Below the pieces are notes generated by a model that did no database searches, was not told where the DNA came from, and worked only from the letters and a program-made list of their open reading frames with translations. The position numbers and the translations under genes are program-made. Positions 43,136 through 50,661 of a stretch of 64,000 bases of DNA are shown here, piece after piece. The DNA is from Levilinea saccharolytica (GTDB taxonomy: Bacteria; Chloroflexota; Anaerolineae; Anaerolineales; Anaerolineaceae), in the NCBI RefSeq assembly GCF_001306035.1, contig NZ_LGCM01000042.1, forward strand, positions 57,773 through 121,772. The letters run 5' to 3'. Within the stretch, counting starts at the first letter, position 1; each line of letters begins with the position of its first letter.

Positions 43136-44004
43136 GGCTCCAGGTATTTGCCCACCAGCAGGGCCAGGCGCTGGCGCGTTTCCGGCGGGATGTGACTGGG
43201 GTTGGTGATGAGGGCTTTCTCCAGGCTGCTTTCACACCCGCAGGTCGGTTCGGCGTCTAAGGACTCCAGCAGGGAGAGGATGGCTTCCTGAACGATGTGC
43301 AGGCTGCGGTGCAGGGTCTGGATGACCATTTCCACCGAAACGGGCTCTTCGCTTTGATGCCAGACATCGTAATCGGTGACGTGGGCGATGGTGGCATAGC
43401 ACAGCCCGGCTTCGCGCGCCAAGAAGGCTTCGGGGCAGGCGGTCATGCCGATGAGAGATACGCCCCACGAGCGGAACAGATGCGATTCGGCGCGGGTAGA
43501 AAAACGCGGGCCTTCGATCGTGACCAGGGTGCCGCCCTGGTGGGTCATGGCATCGGTGCTGGAGATGGCCTGGTAGGTCAGCTCGGAAAAGTCGGGGCAG
43601 AAGGGATCCGGCACGCCCACATGGGCCACCAAACCCTCGCCGAAGAAGCTGCTGGCGCGTTTACGGGTGAAATCAATCAGCTGGTTGGGGACGATGAGGT
43701 GGCCGGGGGCGTAATCTTCGCGCAGCGAGCCGACAGCGCTGACGCCCAGGACGCGGCGCACGCCCAGGGATTTGAGGGCGTAGATATTGGCGCGGTAGTT
43801 GACCTCGGTGGGGGTGAGGGTGTGCCCCAGGCCGTGGCGGGCCAAAAAGGCCACGCGCTTGCCCGCCAGGGTTCCGGTGATGACGGGCGCGCTGGGCGCG
43901 CCAAAGGGGGTTTCGACCTCCACCTGGGCGGTGTCGGTGAGGCCGGGGAACTGATATAAACCGGAACCGCCAATAATGCCTAAGACTGGGCTGTTTTCAG
44001 ACAT
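43132..44004 (-). CDS. mtnP: S-methyl-5'-thioadenosine phosphorylase
   Basis: A 290-residue MTAP-family enzyme: methylthioadenosine plus phosphate to adenine and methylthioribose-1-phosphate, in methionine salvage after polyamine or ethylene-type chemistry. Motifs: GIIGGSGLYQFPGL (8-21), ARHGLGHTLTPTEVNYRANIYALKSLGV, and MTACPEAFLAREAGLCYATIAHVTDYDVW. AAAGGAG precedes the ATG. It may act on inosine or adenosine instead, as some prokaryotic homologues do. It is in line with the SEDS fusion (4-base overlap). Confidence 0.9.
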   Translation of the reverse strand: MSENSPVLGIIGGSGLYQFPGLTDTAQVEVETPFGAPSAPVITGTLAGKRVAFLARHGLGHTLTPTEVNYRANIYALKSLGVRRVLGVSAVGSLREDYAPGHLIVPNQLIDFTRKRASSFFGEGLVAHVGVPDPFCPDFSELTYQAISSTDAMTHQGGTLVTIEGPRFSTRAESHLFRSWGVSLIGMTACPEAFLAREAGLCYATIAHVTDYDVWHQSEEPVSVEMVIQTLHRSLHIVQEAILSLLESLDAEPTCGCESSLEKALITNPSHIPPETRQRLALLVGKYLEP

Positions 44005-44128
44005 GCAGGTTCTCCTTTGGTCAAGATGCGCGAATCATAGCACAGAGGAAAACGATCCGCCAGAGCGTGAATTTCGCGGGCGGTTTTCCTTCAGCCGGAA
44101 CCGGATCGGACGGCGAGAGGGGGGCAGA

Positions 44129-44536
44129 TCAGACTACGCGCCCGCCTTTCAGACTGTCCTGGTAGGTTTTCAGGGCTTCCAGGTCGCCCGCGGCGGCCAG
44201 GCGGGCCTGTTCAGGCCAGGTGGTCGGGTCGGCAATGCGCAGTTTGGCCTCGTCCAATATGGCCTGCAGGCGGCTGACATCCGCCTGGGCCAGGTCGGCA
44301 AAGGTGTGAATGCCGGCGGCGTGGCAGAGCTGGTTGATCTTGGGACCGATGCCTTCGATGAGGGTTAAGTCATCTTCGACGGGGGCGGCTTCGGCTTCTA
44401 CGCTGAGGGGGGCGGCGCTGCGCGTGGGCAAAGCCGGCAGGGTGGGTGGTTCCGCGGGGGGCTGCTGCTTATCGCGGAAAAACCACCACAGGAAAACCAG
44501 GATGAGGACCAGCAAACCCAACCAAAAGAACAGCAT
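44129..44536 (-). CDS. Small membrane-anchored helix-hairpin-helix protein
   Basis: A 135-residue protein: one N-terminal membrane segment (2-19), a Pro/Ala linker (25-53), then an HhH domain (DDLTLIEGIGPKINQLCHAAGIHTFADLAQADVSRLQAILDEAKLRIADPTTWPEQARLAAAG). This kind of domain also occurs fused to ribosomal protein L21 in some phyla. HhH binds DNA backbone without sequence preference, but tethered to a membrane its role is unknown. AGGAGG precedes the ATG and TATAAT lies 48 bases upstream. It sits between the FHA genes and mtnP. Confidence 0.75.
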   Translation of the reverse strand: MLFFWLGLLVLILVFLWWFFRDKQQPPAEPPTLPALPTRSAAPLSVEAEAAPVEDDLTLIEGIGPKINQLCHAAGIHTFADLAQADVSRLQAILDEAKLRIADPTTWPEQARLAAAGDLEALKTYQDSLKGGRVV

Positions 44537-44617
44537 AGGAAACCTCCTGAGCCTGTATGGGTACGATGATTCTATTATAGTGAGATTACGGGGAAATGAG
44601 GCCAGCTTTTCCGGCGG

Positions 44618-45043
44618 TTAATGGGGGGCAATGGTGACCAGCAAGCGCAGTTGACCGGCCCGCAGCTCGTCGCCAGAGATCATCACCGTGGGGGTGGTGA
44701 TTTTTTCATCGTTGAGGAAAGAGCCGTTGGTAGAATTGAGGTCCTCGGCCCACCATTGATTGTGGTGGTAGCTGAGGCGCAGGTGGTGGGCGGAGATGGT
44801 GTCATCCAGCAGGGGCACATCGCAGGTGGGGTCGCGCCCCAGGGTGATTTCCATGACGGCGAAGGTGTAGGTTTTGGCTTCACCAAACTGCTCCTGCAGG
44901 GTCAGCTCGGGGATTTTGCGCACAGAGACGATCTGGCTGGTGAGGCGCAGTTCGCGCCACAGGGTGATGAAGGCCCAGCCCAGGAAGGCATATAAGGCCA
45001 GGGCCAACAGAACGCGCAGGACTAAGACCACCACAGCCGCCAT
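44618..45043 (-). CDS. FhaB-like membrane FHA-domain protein
   Basis: A 141-residue protein with one N-terminal membrane segment (5-27) and a cytoplasmic FHA domain (60-135): ITLGRDPTCDVPLLDDTISAHHLRLSY...DLNSTNGSFLND, with the phosphothreonine-binding Arg, Ser and Asn in place. The layout matches actinobacterial FhaB/FipA, which links Ser/Thr kinases to the cell-wall machinery. It starts 6 bases after the FhaA-like gene. Confidence 0.85.
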   Translation of the reverse strand: MAAVVVLVLRVLLALALYAFLGWAFITLWRELRLTSQIVSVRKIPELTLQEQFGEAKTYTFAVMEITLGRDPTCDVPLLDDTISAHHLRLSYHHNQWWAEDLNSTNGSFLNDEKITTPTVMISGDELRAGQLRLLVTIAPH

Positions 45044-45049
45044 GATTTT

Positions 45050-45832
45050 TTACTCCGTGATCGGGCGGGGCAGCACAGGCAGCTGCCCGGTATCGCCCTT
45101 GTGCTGGGGCACGTCTTCGCCGTAAATCACCGGTACGCCCGCCAGCGAGATGACATCCCCCGGCTTGAGGGTGTATTGGGTGATGCGGTTGCTGTTGACG
45201 TAGGTGCCGCCGGTGGAGTTGAGGTCAAAGAGCACATAGTGGCCGCGCACGGCGCGCAGTTGAGCGTGGCTGCGCGAGACGCGCGGGTCGTCAATCACCA
45301 GATGGTTATCCAGGCGGCGGCCGATGTTGATCACCGGCAGGCGCAATGGGAAGGTGCGCGTTCCGTCAATGATCAGGAAGGCATTGGCGGGGCGGGGATC
45401 CTGGGTTTCGGGCTCGGCGGCAGCAGGGGCGATGGAAATGACCGCGGTAGAGCCGGTGGCCTCTTGCGGATAGGCGGCTTCCACGCGGAAATCGCCGCTG
45501 GTCAGCTGCGGGTCGGCTTGCAGGCGCAGGTTGGGGGCTGCTGGAAAGTATAAATCGGTCTGGCTGACGGCCTCTTGCAGCGCACCGCTGAGGGCGTCCA
45601 ACATTCCCTGGCGCTCCTGCCAGTAGGGCAGGTCTTCGGGGGGCAGGTGCAGGGTGAAAAGGTTGGGGGCGGCCTCCGGCTGGGATTCAGAAGCCTGCAT
45701 GGCGCCCTGAATGGCCTCGGCCAGGCGGTTGGCCAGCGAGATGTCACGGCGGTTCCCCGGCAGAAGCACGGCGCTGCTGCCTTCGATGAACTCGCGCAAA
45801 CGACTTTCGATGAGATCCAAGGATGTTTTCAT
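45050..45832 (-). CDS. FhaA-like protein (DUF3662-FHA)
   Basis: A 260-residue protein from ATG 45832; the frame is open to 45931, but the DUF3662 domain begins at MKTSLDLIESRLREFIEGSSAVLL. Residues 1-115 are DUF3662. A linker follows, then a C-terminal FHA domain (about 165-245) with INIGRRLDNHLVIDDPRVSRSHAQLRA and DLNSTGGTYVNSNRI. This is the FhaA architecture, known to bind phosphorylated MviN and kinases in Mycobacterium. The kinase that would phosphorylate its partner is not in the window. Confidence 0.82.
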   Translation of the reverse strand: MKTSLDLIESRLREFIEGSSAVLLPGNRRDISLANRLAEAIQGAMQASESQPEAAPNLFTLHLPPEDLPYWQERQGMLDALSGALQEAVSQTDLYFPAAPNLRLQADPQLTSGDFRVEAAYPQEATGSTAVISIAPAAAEPETQDPRPANAFLIIDGTRTFPLRLPVINIGRRLDNHLVIDDPRVSRSHAQLRAVRGHYVLFDLNSTGGTYVNSNRITQYTLKPGDVISLAGVPVIYGEDVPQHKGDTGQLPVLPRPITE

Positions 45833-45950
45833 ACCGGCTTGTGCTACCTGCTGGGGCGGGAACCAGGAAAAATTCGGACGCAGAAAGGCTCTGAAAACGC
45901 CGGAGAAATCCCCAACACCCGGGGCGCGCATGGTTCGGCGGTGATGAGGC

Positions 45951-46748
45951 TCAGAACAGCTCGTCTAACCAAATGTAATACCTTATTTTATCCCAATCTG
46001 GTTCGATTTCAAGCCATTTAAAAAACAGATCCAGGGGTTCCCGGCGGCCGCCGCAGGTGTGCTGAAGGGAACGCACGCACAGGGCAATATCCAACCAGGG
46101 GTCGGCCACCCCGCTCCTGCCGACATCAATAAAGCCGCTGATACGCCCGCCGCGGACCAATAGATTTTCTCTACCCAGGTCGCCGTGGGTGAAGCCCCAT
46201 TCTTCCGGCGGCCGGTGGGTTTGCAGGTGCGCAGCCAGGGACTCGGCATCGGCAAAGGGGGTGTCGGCTTCCCAGTCGGTGCGCTCCACGTCCGTCAGTT
46301 GGCGCGCCAACAAAACTTCCAGCTCCTGCAGGCGCTGATCCAGGCCGTACGGGTAGGGGCAGTCCGCGATGCTGACAGAGCGCAAAAGCTGGACGGCCTC
46401 GGCGTAGTGCCGCGCCAACCGTTCTGGGTCAGGCTGCTGACGCTGATCTTCGCAAACCGCGGTGCCTTCTGCCGCGCTCATCAGCAGGAACCGGACGCCG
46501 GCGTATTCCTCGTAATGCAGCACCTCCGGCACGGGCAGCCGGTCCTGTAACCACAGCAGCAGGTCTTTCTCGCGCTCCACATCGTAGGAGGTGCCCTGGC
46601 AGCGCCGGTCGGAGGTTTTGAGGTACAGAGTCGGCTGGCGGCCGGTGAGGGCATACACGCGGGCGGGAGACTGGCCGCGGGAGTCGGGCGTCCGCTGGTA
46701 CCCGCGCAGGAGGGCGCTCAATTGTTTGGAAAGGGTTAAATCCGGCAC
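45951..46748 (-). CDS. APH(3')-family aminoglycoside phosphotransferase-like protein
   Basis: A 265-residue kinase-like protein. Key residues fall at the positions numbered in APH(3')-IIIa: Lys44 (LYLKT), Glu60, Asp190 and Asn195 in THGDLGREN, and Asp208 in FIDVGRSGVADPWLDIAL. The C-terminus FFKWLEIEPDWDKIRYYIWLDELF matches the aminoglycoside-binding tail of that family. It should phosphorylate the 3'-OH of kanamycin-type drugs, or it is an ancestral small-molecule kinase; activity cannot be judged from sequence. No mobile element flanks it and its GC is like its neighbours. Confidence 0.8.
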   Translation of the reverse strand: MPDLTLSKQLSALLRGYQRTPDSRGQSPARVYALTGRQPTLYLKTSDRRCQGTSYDVEREKDLLLWLQDRLPVPEVLHYEEYAGVRFLLMSAAEGTAVCEDQRQQPDPERLARHYAEAVQLLRSVSIADCPYPYGLDQRLQELEVLLARQLTDVERTDWEADTPFADAESLAAHLQTHRPPEEWGFTHGDLGRENLLVRGGRISGFIDVGRSGVADPWLDIALCVRSLQHTCGGRREPLDLFFKWLEIEPDWDKIRYYIWLDELF

Positions 46749-46809
46749 GGCAGGCGACTCTCTTTGCGGGTGAGGTGGGCGCGCTCCCGCGGAGGGAAGG
46801 CGCGCGGCG

Positions 46810-46815
46810 TATAAT
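46810..46815 (+). promoter_or_regulatory. -10 box giving a near-leaderless archease transcript
   Basis: TATAAT ends 10 bases before ATG 46826, so transcription would start about 3-4 bases before or at the start codon. An upstream in-frame ATG at 46775 is excluded by this box. Confidence 0.55.
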
Positions 46816-46825
46816 TATACTGAAG

Positions 46826-47239
46826 ATGAACACGATCGCTGAGGGTTTTGAAGAAATTGCACACACGGCCGACCTGAGCCTGCACGTTTGGGGGGCAGAT
46901 TTGGGGGGTCTTCTGCGCGCCGCGGCGCGGGGCCTATACGCGCTGATGGGGGTGCGCTGGGCGGCGGGCCCGCGCCAGGAAGCGGAACTGGTTTTGCAGG
47001 CGGAGGACGCCGAAAGCCTGCTGGTGCAGTTTCTGGCCGAGCTGCTCTACCGTTGTGAGGTGGAAAGCACGGTGTTTGACGACCTGACGCTGACCGTGGA
47101 GGGCGGCACGCTGCGGGCGGTGCTGCGCGGCAGCCCGGCGGCTGCGGTGGGCAGGAGGGTTAAAGCGGTGACGTACCACGCTCTGGAGGTGCGCCCCACC
47201 CCGCGCGGGCTGGAGGCGACCCTGGTGCTGGACGTTTGA
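46826..47239 (+). CDS. Archease
   Basis: A 137-residue protein of the archease family, which speeds guanylylation and turnover of the RNA ligase RtcB. The conserved start [15 protein letters not shown] (10-23) carries the metal-binding Asp16 region, and the C-terminus [12 protein letters not shown]...LVLDV ends in the conserved Asp. It lies 19 bases before rtcB, the standard partner pair. Confidence 0.9.
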   Translation: MNTIAEGFEEIAHTADLSLHVWGADLGGLLRAAARGLYALMGVRWAAGPRQEAELVLQAEDAESLLVQFLAELLYRCEVESTVFDDLTLTVEGGTLRAVLRGSPAAAVGRRVKAVTYHALEVRPTPRGLEATLVLDV

Positions 47240-47258
47240 GTTAAAAAAGGAGGCGGCC

Positions 47259-48710
47259 GTGGTCACAATTCATGATTTGACGCCGGTCAGCGAATTCGAA
47301 TGGGAGATTCCGGCGGATGCGCGTAAGGGCATGCGCGTGGGGGTGCGCCTGTTCGCCACGCGGCGCCTGCTGGAGGCCGTGCTGAAAGATAACGCCGTGC
47401 AGCAGGCCGTTAACGCGGCCTCTTTGCCCGGGCTGGCCGGGCCGGTGGTGGTGATGCCCGACATGCACCAGGGCTACGGCTTCCCCATCGGTGGGGTGGC
47501 TGCCACCGCCCTGCCGGACGGGGTCATCTCGCCGGGGGGCATTGGCTACGACATCAACTGCGGGGTGCGGCTGATGGCCTCAGCGGTGCCGCTGGAGGCG
47601 GCGCAGCCCTACCTGGAGCGGCTGGTCACGGCCCTGGATCAGCACTGCCCCAGCGGGGTGGGCACCGCGGGCAGTTTGCGGCTGAGCGATGCCGATCTGG
47701 AAAAGGTGTGCCGTTTGGGGGCGGGCTGGGCGCAGCAGCGCGGCTGGGCCACCGAGATGGACCTGCGGCGCTGTGAGGACGGCGGCTGTTTGCCGGAGGC
47801 CGACCCTGCGTCTGTCAGCCCGCGGGCACGTGAAAGGGGCCGCACGCAACTGGGCACGCTGGGGGCGGGCAACCATTTCATCGAGGTGGGGGTGGTGGAA
47901 GATGTGTACGATCTGGAAGCCGCCCAGGCGATGGGCCTGGAGCCGGGCTGCCTGACGCTGATGATCCACTGCGGTTCGCGCGGTTTTGGCCACCAGATCT
48001 GCACGGATGCGGTGCAGAGCCTGCAAGGGGCGGTGCGCCGCTACGGCATTTCCATCCCTGACCGGGAACTGGTGTGCGCTCCGTTGGATTCACCCGAGGG
48101 CCGCGCCTATTTGGGGGCGATGCGTTCCGCGGCCAATTACGCCTTTGCCAACCGCCAGATCCTGGCGCATCAGGCGCGGCTGGCCTTTGAAGCGGCTTTG
48201 GCGGGGGTGGTGCGCAATTTTCACCTGCACCTGGTGTACGACATCACCCACAACATCGCCAAGCTGGAAACGCACACCCTGAATGGGCGGGCGCAGCGCG
48301 TGTGCGTGCACCGCAAAGGGGCCACGCGCGCCTTTGGCCCCGGCAGCCCAGATCTGCCGCCGGAATACGCCCACACCGGCCAGCCGGTTCTGGTTCCGGG
48401 CAGCATGGGAACGGGCTCCTGGGTGCTGGCGGGCACGGCGGAGAGCATGGAGCGTTCGTACGCGTCCAGCTGCCACGGGGCTGGGCGGGTCTTCAGCCGC
48501 AGCCAGGCCAAGCGCGAAATTCGCGGCGAGGCCCTGCTGCGCGCCCTGGAAAAGCAGGGCATTCAGGTGCGGGCGGGTTCGATGGGCGGACTGGCCGAAG
48601 AAGCCCCCCAGGCCTATAAGGATGTGGATGAGGTGGTGCGCACGGTGTGCGGCGCCGGCATCACGCGCAAGGTGGCGCGGCTGCGGCCTGTGGCGGTAGT
48701 CAAAGGCTAG
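47259..48710 (+). CDS. rtcB: tRNA-splicing/RNA repair ligase RtcB
   Basis: A 483-residue GTP-dependent ligase joining 2',3'-cyclic phosphate and 5'-OH RNA ends. Metal site residues lie in [13 protein letters not shown] (67-79) and DINCGVR (98-104, Cys101). The guanylylated histidine is His406 in SSCHGAGR. Start GTG 47259 after AAAGGAGG. The stop overlaps the convergent ybaK by 4 bases. With archease it probably repairs tRNA or mRNA cut by ribonuclease toxins; no toxin gene is seen here. Confidence 0.95.
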   Translation: MVTIHDLTPVSEFEWEIPADARKGMRVGVRLFATRRLLEAVLKDNAVQQAVNAASLPGLAGPVVVMPDMHQGYGFPIGGVAATALPDGVISPGGIGYDINCGVRLMASAVPLEAAQPYLERLVTALDQHCPSGVGTAGSLRLSDADLEKVCRLGAGWAQQRGWATEMDLRRCEDGGCLPEADPASVSPRARERGRTQLGTLGAGNHFIEVGVVEDVYDLEAAQAMGLEPGCLTLMIHCGSRGFGHQICTDAVQSLQGAVRRYGISIPDRELVCAPLDSPEGRAYLGAMRSAANYAFANRQILAHQARLAFEAALAGVVRNFHLHLVYDITHNIAKLETHTLNGRAQRVCVHRKGATRAFGPGSPDLPPEYAHTGQPVLVPGSMGTGSWVLAGTAESMERSYASSCHGAGRVFSRSQAKREIRGEALLRALEKQGIQVRAGSMGGLAEEAPQAYKDVDEVVRTVCGAGITRKVARLRPVAVVKG

Positions 48711-49192
48711 TCTGCGGGGGGGCGGGTGCTGATGGGGGCCAGGCGGGCGCGGGTCAGGCTGACCAGGGCGTCCACCGGCAGGCGCAGATTCAGCCCGCGC
48801 TGCCCGCCGGAGATGTGAATCTGGCCGTGGGTCTGGGCGGATTCGTCCAGGAGCACGGTGAAACCTTTTTGGAGCAGGGCCAGGGGAGAGATTCCGCCCG
48901 CCTGCAGGCCGGTGATCTGCTCGGCCTCGCGCTGGGTGGGGATGTGCACCTTTTTCTCGCCCACCAGGGCGGCGATGGCTTTCAGATCGGCTTCGGCATC
49001 CCCAGGGATGACCGCCAGGATGGGTTTGGCGGGTTTGGCCCGCACCACCACAATGGTCTTAAACACAATTTGCGGGGGGACGCCCAGCAGGGCGGCGGTT
49101 TCCAGCGCGCCGATCTTTTCGGGGGGCAGTTCAAAGGCGGTGTAAGCGATCTTGCGGCTGTCGAGCAGGCGGGTGACATTGTTGGTGATCAT
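48707..49192 (-). CDS. ybaK: YbaK/EbsC-type aminoacyl-tRNA deacylase
   Basis: A 161-residue trans-editing protein that hydrolyses Cys-tRNA(Pro) in the YbaK group. Lys45 in IVFKTIVV is the conserved functional lysine. The sequence [48 protein letters not shown] is typical. Start ATG 49192 overlaps the PHP gene stop by 4 bases; a longer frame to 49366 is antisense-like and rejected. Confidence 0.88.
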   Translation of the reverse strand: MITNNVTRLLDSRKIAYTAFELPPEKIGALETAALLGVPPQIVFKTIVVVRAKPAKPILAVIPGDAEADLKAIAALVGEKKVHIPTQREAEQITGLQAGGISPLALLQKGFTVLLDESAQTHGQIHISGGQRGLNLRLPVDALVSLTRARLAPISTRPPAD

Positions 49193-50277
49193 GAGACCCT
49201 CGCGCGGGGGTGCGGGGCGCGCACGTAGATGGGGTTGCTGAAGATCCAGCCGCGGCGTTTGCCCAGAAAATCCAGATAGGCTTCCACGCGGTAGGCCCCC
49301 GGCTGGCTGGCGATGAAGGAGCAAATCTCCTGCCCGCGCCAGGCTTTGACCGGCTTGCCGTTGCACAGCAAACGGCAGTAGGCCGGGGCTGGCAGGCGAA
49401 TTTGGAAGGTGATGCTGCCATGCAGGGGGATTTCTTCGCCCAGCGTGGCAACGGCGTTGAGCCCCTGAGCGGTGAAGCGGAAGCCGTGGGTGGGGTGGGG
49501 CAGGTCGTAACCAATGAAGGAACGCCCAGCGCGCAGGGCGTCGTAGATCATGCGCCGGTCTTCGAGCAGGTTCTCGCCCAGGGGGCGGGGGGTGAGCAGG
49601 TGGTTGTTGATGGCGCGGAAGTGAAACTCGTAGGGGTAGATGACGCGGTGCAGGGGGCCCATGTGCATGTGCAGGGCGTGCGCGTCCGAGCCGCCCACGG
49701 CGGTCAGCCGGCGTCCCTGGCTGAGCAGTTCATCATATTTGGCCAGGGTTTGGGGCAGGGGGGCATGCGCCAGGTATTGAGGGAACAGGGCATAAAAAAC
49801 GGCTTGCAGACGCGAATGCGCCACGCTTTTCAGCTCGCTCAGTCCATTCCACAGCTCAAAACCGGTGTAGCCTTCCACATCCCAGGCCACCCAGGAGATA
49901 TCATCCTCGCCAAACGCCGGCATGGCTGGATCCCAGGGGTGAGCGATGAAAGACAGCCCCCCGGCTTGTTCCACCTGACGAATCAGGTTCTGGGGGTCGG
50001 GAGCAAAGGTGGTCATCTCGCGGTTGGCGCCAAACACCAGCAGGTGGTTCTTTTGGGGCTGGCGGGTGCGGTCGTGCACCTCTTCTCCGGCGATGAGCAG
50101 CATGCGCCGCCCGTTAGCCGAGCGGTAGCCGTCTACGCCGTTGACCCATACATTGTGATCGGTGACGATGACGGCGTCAATGCCGGCGCGTAAGGCCGCC
50201 TGGGCGATATCCTCATGGCTGCCGGAGCCGTCAGAATAGGTGGTGTGCATGTGGAGGTTGAGGGTGAGTTCGTGCAT
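49189..50277 (-). CDS. PHP-domain phosphoesterase
   Basis: A 362-residue protein. The metal motifs HMHTTYSDGSGS (His9, His11, Asp16) and TDHNVW (Asp40, His41) are typical of PHP, with further His residues in FIAHPW and GGSDAHALH. The last 100 residues are a beta-rich extension. Family members hydrolyse nucleotides or phosphorylated sugars; the substrate here is unknown. It is divergent from secG. Confidence 0.85.
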   Translation of the reverse strand: MHELTLNLHMHTTYSDGSGSHEDIAQAALRAGIDAVIVTDHNVWVNGVDGYRSANGRRMLLIAGEEVHDRTRQPQKNHLLVFGANREMTTFAPDPQNLIRQVEQAGGLSFIAHPWDPAMPAFGEDDISWVAWDVEGYTGFELWNGLSELKSVAHSRLQAVFYALFPQYLAHAPLPQTLAKYDELLSQGRRLTAVGGSDAHALHMHMGPLHRVIYPYEFHFRAINNHLLTPRPLGENLLEDRRMIYDALRAGRSFIGYDLPHPTHGFRFTAQGLNAVATLGEEIPLHGSITFQIRLPAPAYCRLLCNGKPVKAWRGQEICSFIASQPGAYRVEAYLDFLGKRRGWIFSNPIYVRAPHPRARVS

Positions 50278-50283
50278 ACGCGG

Positions 50284-50313
50284 TTGACGATTCCCATATA
50301 AAGACAGTATAAT
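50284..50313 (+). promoter_or_regulatory. Sigma70-type promoter of secG
   Basis: TTGACG (50284-50289), an 18-base spacer and a perfect TATAAT (50308-50313). Expected start near 50320, with the RBS AGGAGG at 50335-50340 before GTG 50347. Confidence 0.85.
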
Positions 50314-50346
50314 CAGGCCTGCTTGTAGAACCTCAGGAGGCTATCT

Positions 50347-50577
50347 GTGAATATTTCGGGATACTTTGATATCGCATTGATTATAACGTCAATCGCCCTG
50401 ATCGTCAGCGTGATCTTGCAGAACAAGGGTGTGGGTCTGGGCTCGTTGGCGGGCGGCGATTCGGGCACAGTGTTCACGGCTCGGCGCGGGATTGAAAAGA
50501 CGCTCTTCTACATCACCATTGGCTTGAGCGCGCTGTTCTTCATTCTGACGCTGGTCACGGTGATCCTCAGTAAATAA
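50347..50577 (+). CDS. secG: Preprotein translocase subunit SecG
   Basis: A 76-residue protein with two membrane segments (6-26 and 53-73) and the loop LQNKGVGLGSLAGGDSGTVFTARRGIEKTLFYITI between them, the SecG signature. It assists SecYE in protein export. GTG start after AGGAGG. Confidence 0.92.
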   Translation: MNISGYFDIALIITSIALIVSVILQNKGVGLGSLAGGDSGTVFTARRGIEKTLFYITIGLSALFFILTLVTVILSK

Positions 50578-50614
50578 CTTGATCGTCCGATTGAATCACA
50601 CAGGGAGACTCGAC

Positions 50615-50651
50615 GAGGGCTTCTCACCCGCAGGGGGGACAGCCCTCTTTC
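50615..50651 (+). terminator. Hairpin between secG and the solute-binding protein gene
   Basis: GAGGGCT (50615-50621) pairs with AGCCCTC (50641-50647), followed by TTTCGT. It is 38 bases after the secG stop and ends 14 bases before the next ATG. It could be a weak terminator or an attenuator for the next gene. Confidence 0.5.
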
Positions 50652-50661
50652 GTATTCCGCT

